Shown: positions 15,586-23,972 of the stretch, in pieces
Layout of the letters: every line of letters starts with the position of its first letter
Position numbering within the stretch: position 1 is the stretch's first letter
NCBI GenBank assembly: GCA_049606855.1
Contig: JBMYVY010000005.1
Location: 62,001-126,000 of the forward strand
Source of the DNA: JBELHR01 sp049606855
Lineage (GTDB): Bacteria; Bacteroidota; Bacteroidia; Flavobacteriales; Flavobacteriaceae
Direction of reading: 5' to 3'
DNA length: 64,000 bases
Translations under genes and position numbers: made by a program
Notes under the pieces: generated by a model
Database searches by the model: none
What the model was told of the DNA's origin: nothing
What the model saw: the letters and a program-made list of their open reading frames with translations, nothing else

Positions 15586-16158
15586 ATGAAATTTTTTGCC
15601 ACCACAATAATTGCATTTTTCTTTGTGACTGAAGCTGCGGCTTTTCAAGTTCCACCACCTCCGCCTCCGGCAGGATCAGAGTTATGGGCTGGGACTAGTT
15701 TAGAAGCTGTTGAAACTATAGACCCTGATTGCACTTATTGTTCTGGAACCTATATCGCCTTATTTGATTTTTGTATTGGAGCAACTTTACCATGTACAGA
15801 TTTAGCTGATGGGAACTGGGATAGTTGGGATTTAAGAAAAGCGTTAGAGGGAAGCTCTCCTTTACCAGGAGGATATTTAGGTTTTAGCTCGGTTCTGCAA
15901 GGTATACTAGACGGGGCTCTAATCAATTTGACGAATGATCAATGGGATATACTTGTAGGGGCTTCTCCTGGTTCAACTGAATTAGCTTCTGCATGCAATG
16001 CTGCAAGATCTTCAGGTTATGAACCTTCAGCATGTGTTGATGTTCCTTTACCTTTTTTCGTAGAAATATCACTTTTTTTAACTGGACTATTATTTATTTT
16101 CAAATACCACAACCCTACACAATACCAAGCTCTTTTATTAAAGTTAAGATTTAAATAA
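15586..16158 (+). CDS. six-cysteine surface protein D with PLP-TM C-terminus
   Basis: 190 residues, the longest member; unknown function. Signal peptide to about residue 19, a PPPPPPAG linker, then six cysteines: a CTYC pair, two more in the first half, and a C-x12-C pair just before VPLPFF. The hydrophobic segment (about 18 residues) precedes a basic tail (LLLKLRFK). Between the cysteines lies a Trp-rich region WDSWDLRKAL-PLPGGYLGF that recurs in the decayed copy E but not in A-C. It has its own promoter and an ATG start. Confidence 0.7.
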   Translation: MKFFATTIIAFFFVTEAAAFQVPPPPPPAGSELWAGTSLEAVETIDPDCTYCSGTYIALFDFCIGATLPCTDLADGNWDSWDLRKALEGSSPLPGGYLGFSSVLQGILDGALINLTNDQWDILVGASPGSTELASACNAARSSGYEPSACVDVPLPFFVEISLFLTGLLFIFKYHNPTQYQALLLKLRFK

Positions 16159-16290
16159 GGAGCATTAATTCGTGTTTTTACAAATTGAGCAGGAAACTAG
16201 TTAATTAGGGAAAGCCATTGCTAAACTAGCAGCTTTTCCAACTCAAACTTTACTATACCTTAGATCCCTTTAGTACTTGCAAACCCATCA
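16159..16290. other. intergenic region between gene D and the decayed copy
   Basis: No convincing gene. It holds an imperfect hairpin (GGAAAGC 16209-16215 with GCTTTTCC 16232-16239, inner TGCT/AGCA) with no T-tract, and ACTATACCT at 16251-16259, which also occurs in the gene B leader. It may be the remnant leader of the fifth family member. Confidence 0.4.
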
Positions 16291-16293
16291 TAA

Positions 16294-16761
16294 TCTATCT
16301 TTTGTTATTGCTTTGTTTTTTTCTTCGGAAAAATTCAAGCACAAATTCCACCGCCACCACCTCCTGGAGGGAGTAGTTTGTGGTCTGGAACAACTCTTTT
16401 AGATTTAGATGGGGAAACTGTGGATGAGGGAGAATGGGCAAAACAGGATATTCGTGATGCTCTAAATTATGGCATACCTCTACCAGGGGGTTGGGTTGGA
16501 TATCATGGAATTATGGCAGCAATTGACCCCCTTTCAATTGCAAAAAATGAATGGAAGGTACTCCTTAACCATGCCTATAATGTTCAAGACATGGATGGGG
16601 GAAACGGTAAAACTGAAACTTCAAGAGTATGTGATTTGGTAGCTAGGTATTATGGGAATTTAAAACTTTGTAATACGCTCCTTGTTCCAATCTTATGATT
16701 AGTTTTTGCATGCTTTTTATTGGATATTATGGAAATGAGAAAGGCTTTGACATTAGTCTAA
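16294..16761 (+). pseudogene. decayed fifth copy (E) of the six-Cys/PLP family
   Basis: The main open piece runs to a TGA at 16696-16698. The protein keeps PPPPPPGGSSLW, an LRDAL-like DIRDAL segment, PLPGGWVGY and the juxtamembrane C-x12-C, all aligning with gene D, but has lost the CxxC pair. There is no start codon in frame. Removing one T from the T7 run at 16316-16322 would join a hydrophobic signal (IIYLLLLLCFF) to the GKIQAQ-PPPPPP part. The TGA falls exactly where the membrane segment should begin (VPIL-stop-LVFACFLL). One lost start, one frameshift and one stop indicate inactivation. Confidence 0.65.
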
Positions 16762-16905
16762 AAAACATTAAATATTCCTTAAATAGACTGAACTTATTGT
16801 CTAAATAGGCATAGTTTATCCAAATAATTTTCGTGGGGCGCAAAAAATGTCGAAATTTGCAAAAATTTTGGGCTAACACTTTGTGGTCCAATTCATAGAA
16901 AGAAC
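16762..16905. other. intergenic region upstream of the U32 gene
   Basis: AT-rich with no gene visible. A TTTG (16856-16859) and ACACTTTG (16876-16883) could form a weak promoter for the U32 gene, but neither spacing nor sequence fits well. Confidence 0.3.
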
Positions 16906-18165
16906 ATGACAAAAAACGGAACTATGGAGCTTATGGCTCCTGCAGGAAATTTTGAATCTTTACAAGCAGCTCTTGATAATGGAGCTGATTCAGTATATTT
17001 TGGAGTAGAGCAATTAAATATGAGAGCACGTGCTTCGATTAATTTTACTTTGGATGACCTTGAAGAAATCCAAAGGAGATGCGATGCATTAGGAGTAAGA
17101 ACTTATTTAACGTTGAATACTATTGTTTACGATCATGATTTATCGATTGTAAAAACCTTGATCAAAAGAGCAAAGGAAGCTAATATTACAGCAGTAATTG
17201 CAATGGATCAAGCAGTAATTGCCATGGCTCGTCAAGAGGGAATGGAAGTTCATATTTCTACTCAAATAAACGTTACAAACATTGAGACCGTTAAGTTTTA
17301 TGCGATGTTTGCTGATACTATGGTTTTGAGTCGTGAATTGAGTTTACGTCAAGTAAAGAGCATTACTGATTTAATTGAAAAAGAACAGATAAAAGGACCT
17401 TCTGGCAATTTGGTGGAAATCGAAATTTTTGGGCACGGAGCATTGTGTATGGCGGTTTCAGGGAAGTGTTATATGTCTTTACACGGACATAATTCTTCTG
17501 CAAACAGAGGAGCATGTAAGCAAAACTGTCGTAAAAAATACACCGTTATCGATCAAGAATCTGGAATCGAAATGGAGCTAGATAATGAATATATCATGTC
17601 ACCAAAAGACTTGTGTACAATTGATTTCTTAGATGAAATTGTAGATGCAGGAGTTAAGGTTTTGAAAATTGAAGGTAGAGGTCGTGCACCAGAATATGTT
17701 GCAAAAGTAATCAAGTATTACCGTGAGGCAATCGATGCTATTGAAGCTGGAACTTATTCGAAAGAAGAGGCTCAAAACGTGTGGATGACAGAGCTTAAGA
17801 AAGTTTATAATCGCGGATTCTGGTCTGGATATTATTTAGGACAGAAACTTGGAGAGTGGTCAAAAGGACCTGGTTCTCATGCGACTCAGAAAAAAGTATA
17901 TATCGGAAAAGGAATGCACTATTTTCCAAAATCAAATATTGGAGAATTCAAAATTGAAGCCTATGACCTCAAAGTAGGAGATCAAATTTTGGTAACAGGA
18001 CCAACAACCGGTGCGCAAGAAATGGAAGTTACCGAAATGATGGTTAATGATTTAAAAAGTGAAAACGCAACAAAAGGAGACTCTGTTACTATTCCATTAG
18101 ATTTTAGAATTCGTCTTTCAGATAAATTGTATAAAATTGTACAAACTGAATACGCTGAGAATTAA
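16906..18165 (+). CDS. trhP: U32 family protein, TrhP-like tRNA hydroxylation protein
   Basis: A 419-residue member of the U32 (collagenase-like PrtC) family. E. coli YegQ/TrhP, of similar length, makes 5-hydroxyuridine at tRNA position 34. The N-terminal ELMAPAGNFESL and DSVYFGVEQLNMR are family signatures. Four cysteines, in GALCMAVSGKC and GACKQNC (about residues 181-206), are the conserved set thought to bind an Fe-S cluster. Despite the old name, peptidase activity is not expected. It overlaps the next gene, a ferredoxin, by one base (TAATG), suggesting a dedicated electron donor. Close relatives such as RlhA are longer. Confidence 0.8.
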   Translation: MTKNGTMELMAPAGNFESLQAALDNGADSVYFGVEQLNMRARASINFTLDDLEEIQRRCDALGVRTYLTLNTIVYDHDLSIVKTLIKRAKEANITAVIAMDQAVIAMARQEGMEVHISTQINVTNIETVKFYAMFADTMVLSRELSLRQVKSITDLIEKEQIKGPSGNLVEIEIFGHGALCMAVSGKCYMSLHGHNSSANRGACKQNCRKKYTVIDQESGIEMELDNEYIMSPKDLCTIDFLDEIVDAGVKVLKIEGRGRAPEYVAKVIKYYREAIDAIEAGTYSKEEAQNVWMTELKKVYNRGFWSGYYLGQKLGEWSKGPGSHATQKKVYIGKGMHYFPKSNIGEFKIEAYDLKVGDQILVTGPTTGAQEMEVTEMMVNDLKSENATKGDSVTIPLDFRIRLSDKLYKIVQTEYAEN

Positions 18166-18395
18166 TGGTTGTAGTTACTTTACAAAGAAACAAGTGCATA
18201 GGTTGTAATTACTGTGTCGAACTTGCCCCAGGGCAATTTCAAATGTCTAAAAAAGACGGCAAGTCTGTTTTATTACACAGTCAGGATAAAAAGGGATTCT
18301 TTACCATAAAAAGTAAAGACAATACCATTTTCGAGGCAGCCAATAATGCCAAAGAAGCCTGCCCGGTAAATATCATAGAAGCAAAACTCCTTTAG
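18165..18395 (+). CDS. single-cluster 4Fe-4S-type ferredoxin
   Basis: A 76-residue soluble ferredoxin. CIGCNYC (residues 11-17) and a distal CPVNI (near residue 66) are the ligands of one Fe-S cluster. There is no second CxxCxxC, so it is the monocluster type. The start overlaps the U32 stop by one base, so the pair is translationally coupled and the ferredoxin probably passes electrons to that Fe-S enzyme; this is inference from position. A terminator overlaps its stop codon. Confidence 0.85.
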   Translation: MVVVTLQRNKCIGCNYCVELAPGQFQMSKKDGKSVLLHSQDKKGFFTIKSKDNTIFEAANNAKEACPVNIIEAKLL

Positions 18396-18414
18396 TCAAC
18401 TAAAGGAGTTTTTT
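18385..18414 (+). terminator. intrinsic terminator after the ferredoxin gene
   Basis: ACTCCTTTA / TAAAGGAGT, a perfect 9-bp stem with a 6-base loop, then a T6 run. The stem includes the TAG stop. Confidence 0.9.
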
Positions 18415-18458
18415 GTTCCCGATTTTAATTTTATCTTTACGAGATTAGAATTTTATTT

Positions 18459-18506
18459 ATGAACCCAAACACGAGTGTTTTAATACACTCAGTGTTAAAT
18501 ATATAA
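18459..18506 (+). other. 15-codon upstream ORF with hairpin in the ricT leader
   Basis: An ATG frame of 15 residues (MNPNTSVLIHSVLNI) ends three bases before the ricT ATG. A hairpin (AACACGAGTGT 18468-18478 with ACACTC-A-GTGTT 18485-18496, one bulge) lies inside it. A near -7 box TATCTTTA (18432-18439) puts both in the transcript. Possibly a coupling or attenuation device, or chance. Confidence 0.35.
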
Positions 18507-18509
18507 CTT

Positions 18510-19829
18510 ATGGGCTGTACAAGTTGCTCAAGCAATAGTTCAGGCGTACCAAGAGGCTGTAAAAGCAATGGTGCCTGTTCAACTGGAAGTTGCGATAAAT
18601 TGAGTGTCTTTGATTGGTTGGCAAATATGCAACTACCAACTGGACAAGAAGTATACGATATCGTAGAAGTCCGCTTCAAAAACGGAAGAAAACTTTTTTG
18701 TAAAAATACTAAAAAACTCTCCCTTAGAATGGGTGAGGTAATTACTGTTGAAGGTGCTCCTGGGCATGATGTAGGAACAATTTCCCTTATGGGAGAATTG
18801 GTCAAAATACAAATGCGTAAACGCAAAATTGGAGAGGACTCTGATCAAATTCGAAAAATTTATCGCAAGGCGAGTCAAAAGGATATTGATATTTGGCAAG
18901 CAGCAAGGGAGAAAGAGGTAGAAACACAAAGGAGAGGTCGAGAGATTATCAAAACTCTTGGCTTAAAGATGAAGCTTTCTGATGTTGAATACCAAGGAGA
19001 CGGTAATAAAGCCACATTTTACTATACGGCAGATGATCGTGTGGATTTCAGACAACTCATTCGTGACTTGGCAAGTGCATTCTCAATTCGAGTAGAGATG
19101 AAGCAAGTGGGGTTAAGACAAGAAGCTGCTCGTTTAGGAGGAATCGGGTCTTGTGGTAGAGAATTATGTTGTTCTACCTGGTTAACTGACTTTAGAAAGG
19201 TAAATACGGCCTCAGCCCGTTATCAACAACTGGCTTTGAATCCTCAAAAATTATCTGGTCAATGCGGTAAATTAAAATGTTGCTTAAATTTTGAATTAGA
19301 CACCTACTTAGATGCACTAGAAGAATTTCCAAAAACGGATCGTATGCTTAAGACTGAAAAAGGTTCGGCGGTATACATCAAAATGGATATTTTTAAAGGC
19401 CTGCTTTGGTACACTTATAAAGAAGACCGAGGGAAATGGTTTAAATTAACTGTTGAACAAGTTCATGAGATTATTGAGGCTAATGAGGCAGGTGAAAAAG
19501 TTGCATCATTAGAAGAGTTTGAAGAGGAATTGATACAAACAGCTCCTCCTATTGATTTTGAAAATGTTGTTGGTCAAGATTCATTAACACGTTTCGACAA
19601 GCCAAAGCGCAATAATAGAAAGCGTCGTAGAAAGGGAGGAAATCGAAAAGGTTCTAGTCAACAAGGGCAGCATCAAAAAGCGACCTCTACGACTCAGGCG
19701 AAACCTAAACCGAAGGCTCAAAAGCAAAACAATAGCAAGCCAGAGGCAAAAAACGGAGAGTCTAATCAGCAAAAGAGAAGAAATAAAAGGCGTAGGCCGC
19801 CAAGAAATCAAAAGAAAAAAGATGAATAA
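18510..19829 (+). CDS. ricT: PSP1-domain protein, RicT (YaaT) homologue
   Basis: 439 residues. The N-terminus is a short Cys-rich stretch with five cysteines in the first 28 residues. The PSP1 domain follows, with its conserved cysteines in GSCGRELCCSTW and GQCGKLKCCLNFE, which bind Fe-S in the Bacillus RicAFT (Y) complex that directs RNase Y processing. The last 80 residues are a K/R/Q/N-rich tail, likely RNA-binding or disordered. In Flavobacteriia this gene commonly precedes gldH. It overlaps gldH by 8 bp. The exact job in non-sporulating bacteria is unclear. Confidence 0.88.
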   Translation: MGCTSCSSNSSGVPRGCKSNGACSTGSCDKLSVFDWLANMQLPTGQEVYDIVEVRFKNGRKLFCKNTKKLSLRMGEVITVEGAPGHDVGTISLMGELVKIQMRKRKIGEDSDQIRKIYRKASQKDIDIWQAAREKEVETQRRGREIIKTLGLKMKLSDVEYQGDGNKATFYYTADDRVDFRQLIRDLASAFSIRVEMKQVGLRQEAARLGGIGSCGRELCCSTWLTDFRKVNTASARYQQLALNPQKLSGQCGKLKCCLNFELDTYLDALEEFPKTDRMLKTEKGSAVYIKMDIFKGLLWYTYKEDRGKWFKLTVEQVHEIIEANEAGEKVASLEEFEEELIQTAPPIDFENVVGQDSLTRFDKPKRNNRKRRRKGGNRKGSSQQGQHQKATSTTQAKPKPKAQKQNNSKPEAKNGESNQQKRRNKRRRPPRNQKKKDE

Positions 19830-20301
19830 AAGCATAGTGTTTTTATTGGCCTTTTGTTTGACGTCATGTGTAGAGGCCCCTTATTGGAGTGCTCAACATG
19901 ACTTTGATAAGGAAGCATGGATGAGCAATGAAAATGTTGAATTTGAATTTCCTGTAGAAAACGCTGATACTCGATATGATTTATTAATTAACTTGAGAAA
20001 TAATAACACATACCCCTTTAGTAATATTTTTTTAATTACCCAGATGCAAGGTCCTAATGGAATACAGTTAGTAGATACTTTGGAATTTGAAATGGCCGAT
20101 AAACAAGGAAATTGGTTGGGATCTGGGATAACAGATGTCAAGGAATCTCTTTTGGTTTTTAAAGAAGATTTTGAATTTGATGAAATTGGGGTTTATGATT
20201 TAACAATAAAACAAGCGGTTAGGCGTTTAGGAGAAGTGAAACCTGTTGATCCGCTAGAGGGAGTTGTTGGAATTGGCATAACAATTGAATTAAAAGAATA
20301 A
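19822..20301 (+). CDS. gldH: gliding motility lipoprotein GldH
   Basis: A 159-residue lipoprotein with signal and lipobox LTSC (cysteine 16). It has the family's VEAPYWS start of the mature chain and the RYDLLINLRNN and GIYD-like GVYDLTIKQAVR segments. GldH is required for gliding motility in Flavobacterium johnsoniae and is tied to the type IX secretion/gliding apparatus. Other gld genes are not in the window. It overlaps ricT by 8 bp and the next gene by one base (TAATG). Confidence 0.88.
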   Translation: MNKSIVFLLAFCLTSCVEAPYWSAQHDFDKEAWMSNENVEFEFPVENADTRYDLLINLRNNNTYPFSNIFLITQMQGPNGIQLVDTLEFEMADKQGNWLGSGITDVKESLLVFKEDFEFDEIGVYDLTIKQAVRRLGEVKPVDPLEGVVGIGITIELKE

Positions 20302-22580
20302 TGAACAAAACCTATAAAAAATATCTTCTTTGGCTTTGGGGAGCCTTAATTTTTGGAATAGTTAGTATCATAATCTTATTCCAGTTAGTTGCCCGTGGAG
20401 TTTTTGGAGACCTTCCAACATTTGAGGAATTGGAGAACCCAGAAACAAATTTTGCCACTGAAATTATCACTGCGGATGGTGCAACTTTGGGAAAATTTTA
20501 TAAAGAAAACCGAACACCTGTTACTTATGATGAGCTACCTCAAAACCTTATAGACGCTTTAGTTTCTACCGAGGATGTGCGCTTTTATGAACATTCCGGA
20601 ATTGACTTTAGAGGTTTTGCTAGAGCATTGGCGGCTATGGGTAAAGACGGAGGAGCCTCAACTATTACTCAGCAGTTAGCTAAGTTATTATTCCATGGAG
20701 AGGGTTCTAAAAACCCTGTTGAACGTATTGTTCAAAAACTCAAGGAATGGGTAATCGCTGTGGAATTGGAGCGTCAGTATACCAAGGAAGAAATTATTAC
20801 CATGTACTTGAATAAATTTGATTTTTTATATCAAGCCATAGGAATTCGATCCGCTTCAAGAATATATTTTGGAAAAGAGCCTATAGATCTGGAGCCTGCT
20901 GAATCGGCGGTTTTAGTGGGAATGCTAAAAAACCCAAGTTTATATAACCCACAACGAAAACGCACCGAAAAGTACGCGCTTCAAAGAAGAAATGTAGTGT
21001 TAATGCAAATGGAGAAAAATGACAAAATCTCTATGCAGCTTAAAGATTCGTTGCAACAAACACCGTTGAACCTCAATTTTTCACCAGAAGGTCATAATGA
21101 CGGAATTGCAACTTACTTCAGGGCTTATTTGCAAGACTATATGAAATCTTGGATCAAAACTCATCCTCGACCTGATGGAAAATCATATGATTTATACCGA
21201 GATGGTCTAAAGATTTATGTGACAATTGATTCCCGATTACAACAATATGCGGAAGAAGCAGTTCACGAGCATATTACCAATTTACAACACGCCTTTCAAG
21301 AAGATCAAAAGCCAAATCCTACGGCTCCATTTTACGAATTGAGGGAAGGGCAAATTGATACTTTAATGCGTCGAGCAATGTTCCAAACTCAACGCTATAG
21401 AGGTTTGAAAAAGGCAAAGAAAAGCGATGAGGAGATTATGGAAAATTTCAATAAGCCTGTTGAGATGACTGTTTATTCTTATAAAGGAGATTTAGATACC
21501 TTAATGAGTCCGTGGGATTCAATTCGATATACTAAATCTATACTCCACACGGGATTACTTTCCATTGAACCTCAAACCGGACATGTCAAGGCATGGGTTG
21601 GGGGAATTGACCATAAATACTTTAAATACGATCACGTAAAACAAGGGGCAAGACAGGTAGGTTCCACCTTTAAACCGTTTGTATACGCAGCGGCAATCAA
21701 TCAATTAAAACTTTCTCCGTGTTTGGAATACCCAAATACAAAATACACCATTCCTGCGGGAGATTTTGGATTAGAAGAAGATTGGACCCCTAAGAACTCA
21801 GGGGATTCTTATGGAGGAATGCTTACTCTAAAGAAAGCCTTGGCCGGATCGGTTAATGTGGTAACTGCACAGCTGATGCACCAAGTAGGTCCAAGAGCGG
21901 TATCACGATTGGCAAAAGACGCAGGGATTACAACCAGAATTAGACCTTACCCATCAATTGCTTTAGGGGCTTTGGACATTACGCTTTACGATATGGTGAG
22001 TTCTTATTCTACTTTTGCAAATAAGGGTCTACATGTAGAACCTATGTACATCACCCGTATTGAAGATAGAAACGGTACAGTAATTGAGCAATTTACCCCT
22101 CAAACGCGAGAGGTCCTATCTGAAGAATCTGCTTATGTGGTTATAGAGCTTTTAAAAGGGGTAACTGAGGGTGGATCTGGAACTAGATTGAGATCTACTA
22201 CAGGAGTATATTCTTATGATGCCTCTACCGGATACCCGTATCAATTCGACAATCCAATTGCAGGTAAAACTGGAACTACACAGAATCAATCCGATGGATG
22301 GTTTATGGGTATGGTGCCTAATTTAGCTACAGGAGTCTGGACAGGAGCAGATGATCGGGCTGCACATTTTGAAGGAATAGGACTTGGACAAGGAGCAACA
22401 ATGAGTTTGCCGACTTGGGCTTTGTATATGAAAAAAGTATATGCCGACTCTACACTCACCATTTCAAGAGAGGACTTTGTTAAACCGGAGTATTTAAGTA
22501 TTGAGATAGATTGTGGTAAAATTGTGTTTGAAGATGAAGAAGGTGAGATTACCGTTGAGGAGGACGAGGAAGAGTTCTAA
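20301..22580 (+). CDS. penicillin-binding protein 1A, bifunctional class A
   Basis: 759 residues. It polymerises and crosslinks peptidoglycan on the outer face of the inner membrane. There is an N-terminal membrane anchor (residues 9-33), a GT51 glycosyltransferase domain (EDVRFYEHSG, GASTITQQLAK) and a transpeptidase domain with the SxxK nucleophile S455 (STFK), SVN (517-519) and KTGTT (656-660). The C-terminus is very acidic (EDEEGEITVEEDEEEF). It follows gldH with a one-base overlap. Confidence 0.95.
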   Translation: MNKTYKKYLLWLWGALIFGIVSIIILFQLVARGVFGDLPTFEELENPETNFATEIITADGATLGKFYKENRTPVTYDELPQNLIDALVSTEDVRFYEHSGIDFRGFARALAAMGKDGGASTITQQLAKLLFHGEGSKNPVERIVQKLKEWVIAVELERQYTKEEIITMYLNKFDFLYQAIGIRSASRIYFGKEPIDLEPAESAVLVGMLKNPSLYNPQRKRTEKYALQRRNVVLMQMEKNDKISMQLKDSLQQTPLNLNFSPEGHNDGIATYFRAYLQDYMKSWIKTHPRPDGKSYDLYRDGLKIYVTIDSRLQQYAEEAVHEHITNLQHAFQEDQKPNPTAPFYELREGQIDTLMRRAMFQTQRYRGLKKAKKSDEEIMENFNKPVEMTVYSYKGDLDTLMSPWDSIRYTKSILHTGLLSIEPQTGHVKAWVGGIDHKYFKYDHVKQGARQVGSTFKPFVYAAAINQLKLSPCLEYPNTKYTIPAGDFGLEEDWTPKNSGDSYGGMLTLKKALAGSVNVVTAQLMHQVGPRAVSRLAKDAGITTRIRPYPSIALGALDITLYDMVSSYSTFANKGLHVEPMYITRIEDRNGTVIEQFTPQTREVLSEESAYVVIELLKGVTEGGSGTRLRSTTGVYSYDASTGYPYQFDNPIAGKTGTTQNQSDGWFMGMVPNLATGVWTGADDRAAHFEGIGLGQGATMSLPTWALYMKKVYADSTLTISREDFVKPEYLSIEIDCGKIVFEDEEGEITVEEDEEEF

Positions 22581-22608
22581 GAACAAGTATTAAACTAAAC
22601 AAACAAAC

Positions 22609-23310
22609 ATGATAAACAAAACAGTTAACAACGTCCGGGAAGCCTTGGACGGATTGCAAAGTGGCATGACCTTGATGGTTGGTGGCTTTGGTCTGTGCGG
22701 TATTCCCGAAAACTCCATCGGCGAGATGGTTCGTTTGGGAGTTTCAGACCTTACCTGTATCTCTAATAATGCAGGAGTAGATGACTTCGGCTTAGGCTTA
22801 TTACTTCAAGCTAAGCAAATTAAAAAAATGATTGCTTCCTATGTCGGAGAAAACGACGAATTTGAGCGTCAAATGCTCTCTGGAGAATTGGAGGTAGACT
22901 TGATACCACAAGGAACTTTGGCAGAAAGATGCCGTGCTGCTGGCGCGGGGATTCCTGCTTTTTTCACACCAGCGGGATATGGTACAGAAATAGCTGAAGG
23001 AAAAGAAACACGTGAATTCAATGGTAAAATGTACGTTATGGAAGAAGCTTTTCAAGCTGATTTTGCCTTAGTGAAAGCCTGGAAAGGTGATACTGCAGGG
23101 AATTTGATTTTTAAAGGAACTGCTCGAAACTTTAATCCTCTTATGGCCATGGCCGGTAAAATTACCGTTGCTGAGGTTGAAGAGTTGGTGCCTGCGGGTG
23201 AACTCGACCCAAACTTTATTCATACTTCTGGAATTTTTGTTCAAAGAATTTTCCAAGGTGTGGATTATGAAAAAAGAATTGAACAACGAACTGTAAGCCC
23301 TAAATCATGA
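22609..23310 (+). CDS. scoA: 3-oxoacid CoA-transferase subunit A
   Basis: Transfers CoA between succinyl-CoA and acetoacetate (or another short acyl), working as a heterodimer with subunit B. The N-terminal GGFGLCGIPEN motif and the ITVAEVEELV segment are typical, and the 233 residues fit subunit A. It starts 28 bp after the PBP1A stop and overlaps scoB by 4 bp. The acyl specificity cannot be read from the sequence. Confidence 0.92.
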   Translation: MINKTVNNVREALDGLQSGMTLMVGGFGLCGIPENSIGEMVRLGVSDLTCISNNAGVDDFGLGLLLQAKQIKKMIASYVGENDEFERQMLSGELEVDLIPQGTLAERCRAAGAGIPAFFTPAGYGTEIAEGKETREFNGKMYVMEEAFQADFALVKAWKGDTAGNLIFKGTARNFNPLMAMAGKITVAEVEELVPAGELDPNFIHTSGIFVQRIFQGVDYEKRIEQRTVSPKS

Positions 23311-23969
23311 TAAAAGGATTGGATAAACAGGGAATCGCAAGGCGAATAGCCCAAGAATTACAGGATAAATGGTATGTGAATTTAGGAATTGGAATTCCTA
23401 CTTTAGTTGCAAATTATATACCAGACGGAATTGAAGTTGAATTTCAATCAGAGAACGGATTATTAGGAATGGGTCCTTTTCCTTTTGAAGGAGAGGAGGA
23501 TGCAGATCTGATCAACGCAGGAAAACAAACGGTAACTTGTCTTCATGGAGCATCCATTTTTGACTCTGCAACGAGTTTTGCGATGATTCGAGGACAACAT
23601 GTGCAACTTACTGTGCTCGGAGCAATGGAAGTTGCTGAAAATGGTGATATCGCGAATTGGAAAATTCCAGGCAGACTCGTTAAAGGTATGGGTGGAGCCA
23701 TGGATTTGGTAGCTTCCGCAGAGAATATCATTGTCGCAATGATGCATACCAATAAAAAAGGGCAATCCAAATTACTTAAGAGATGCAGTCTTCCTCTAAC
23801 TGGAGTGAATTGCGTTAAAAAAATTGTAACCAATTTGGCAGTATTGGAAGTGGTTGAAAACGGTTTTCAATTATTAGAAAGAGCCCCTGGGGTCTCTGTT
23901 GAAGAAATTAAAGAAGCTACAGAAGGAAACTTAATCATATCGGGGGAAATCCCAGAAATGCAATTGTAA
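23307..23969 (+). CDS. scoB: 3-oxoacid CoA-transferase subunit B
   Basis: A 220-residue catalytic subunit. The nucleophilic glutamate that forms the CoA thioester lies in the SENGLLGMGP motif. NLGIGIPT near the N-terminus and GGAMDLV in the middle are family signatures. It shares ATGA with scoA, and the next gene, xth, begins three bases after it. Confidence 0.93.
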   Translation: MIKGLDKQGIARRIAQELQDKWYVNLGIGIPTLVANYIPDGIEVEFQSENGLLGMGPFPFEGEEDADLINAGKQTVTCLHGASIFDSATSFAMIRGQHVQLTVLGAMEVAENGDIANWKIPGRLVKGMGGAMDLVASAENIIVAMMHTNKKGQSKLLKRCSLPLTGVNCVKKIVTNLAVLEVVENGFQLLERAPGVSVEEIKEATEGNLIISGEIPEMQL

Positions 23970-23972
23970 AAT

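Noticed and set aside
16378..16698. Taking the 106-codon frame of copy E as an intact gene from TTG
   Set aside because: The frame upstream continues with the PPPPPP linker and a signal-like segment in another frame, and the C-terminus stops before the membrane helix; it is better read as a pseudogene.
14071..16761. Six-Cys family as a toxin or bacteriocin cluster
   Set aside because: The C-terminal helix and basic tail point to membrane or sorting, there is no GG leader, immunity gene or exporter nearby.
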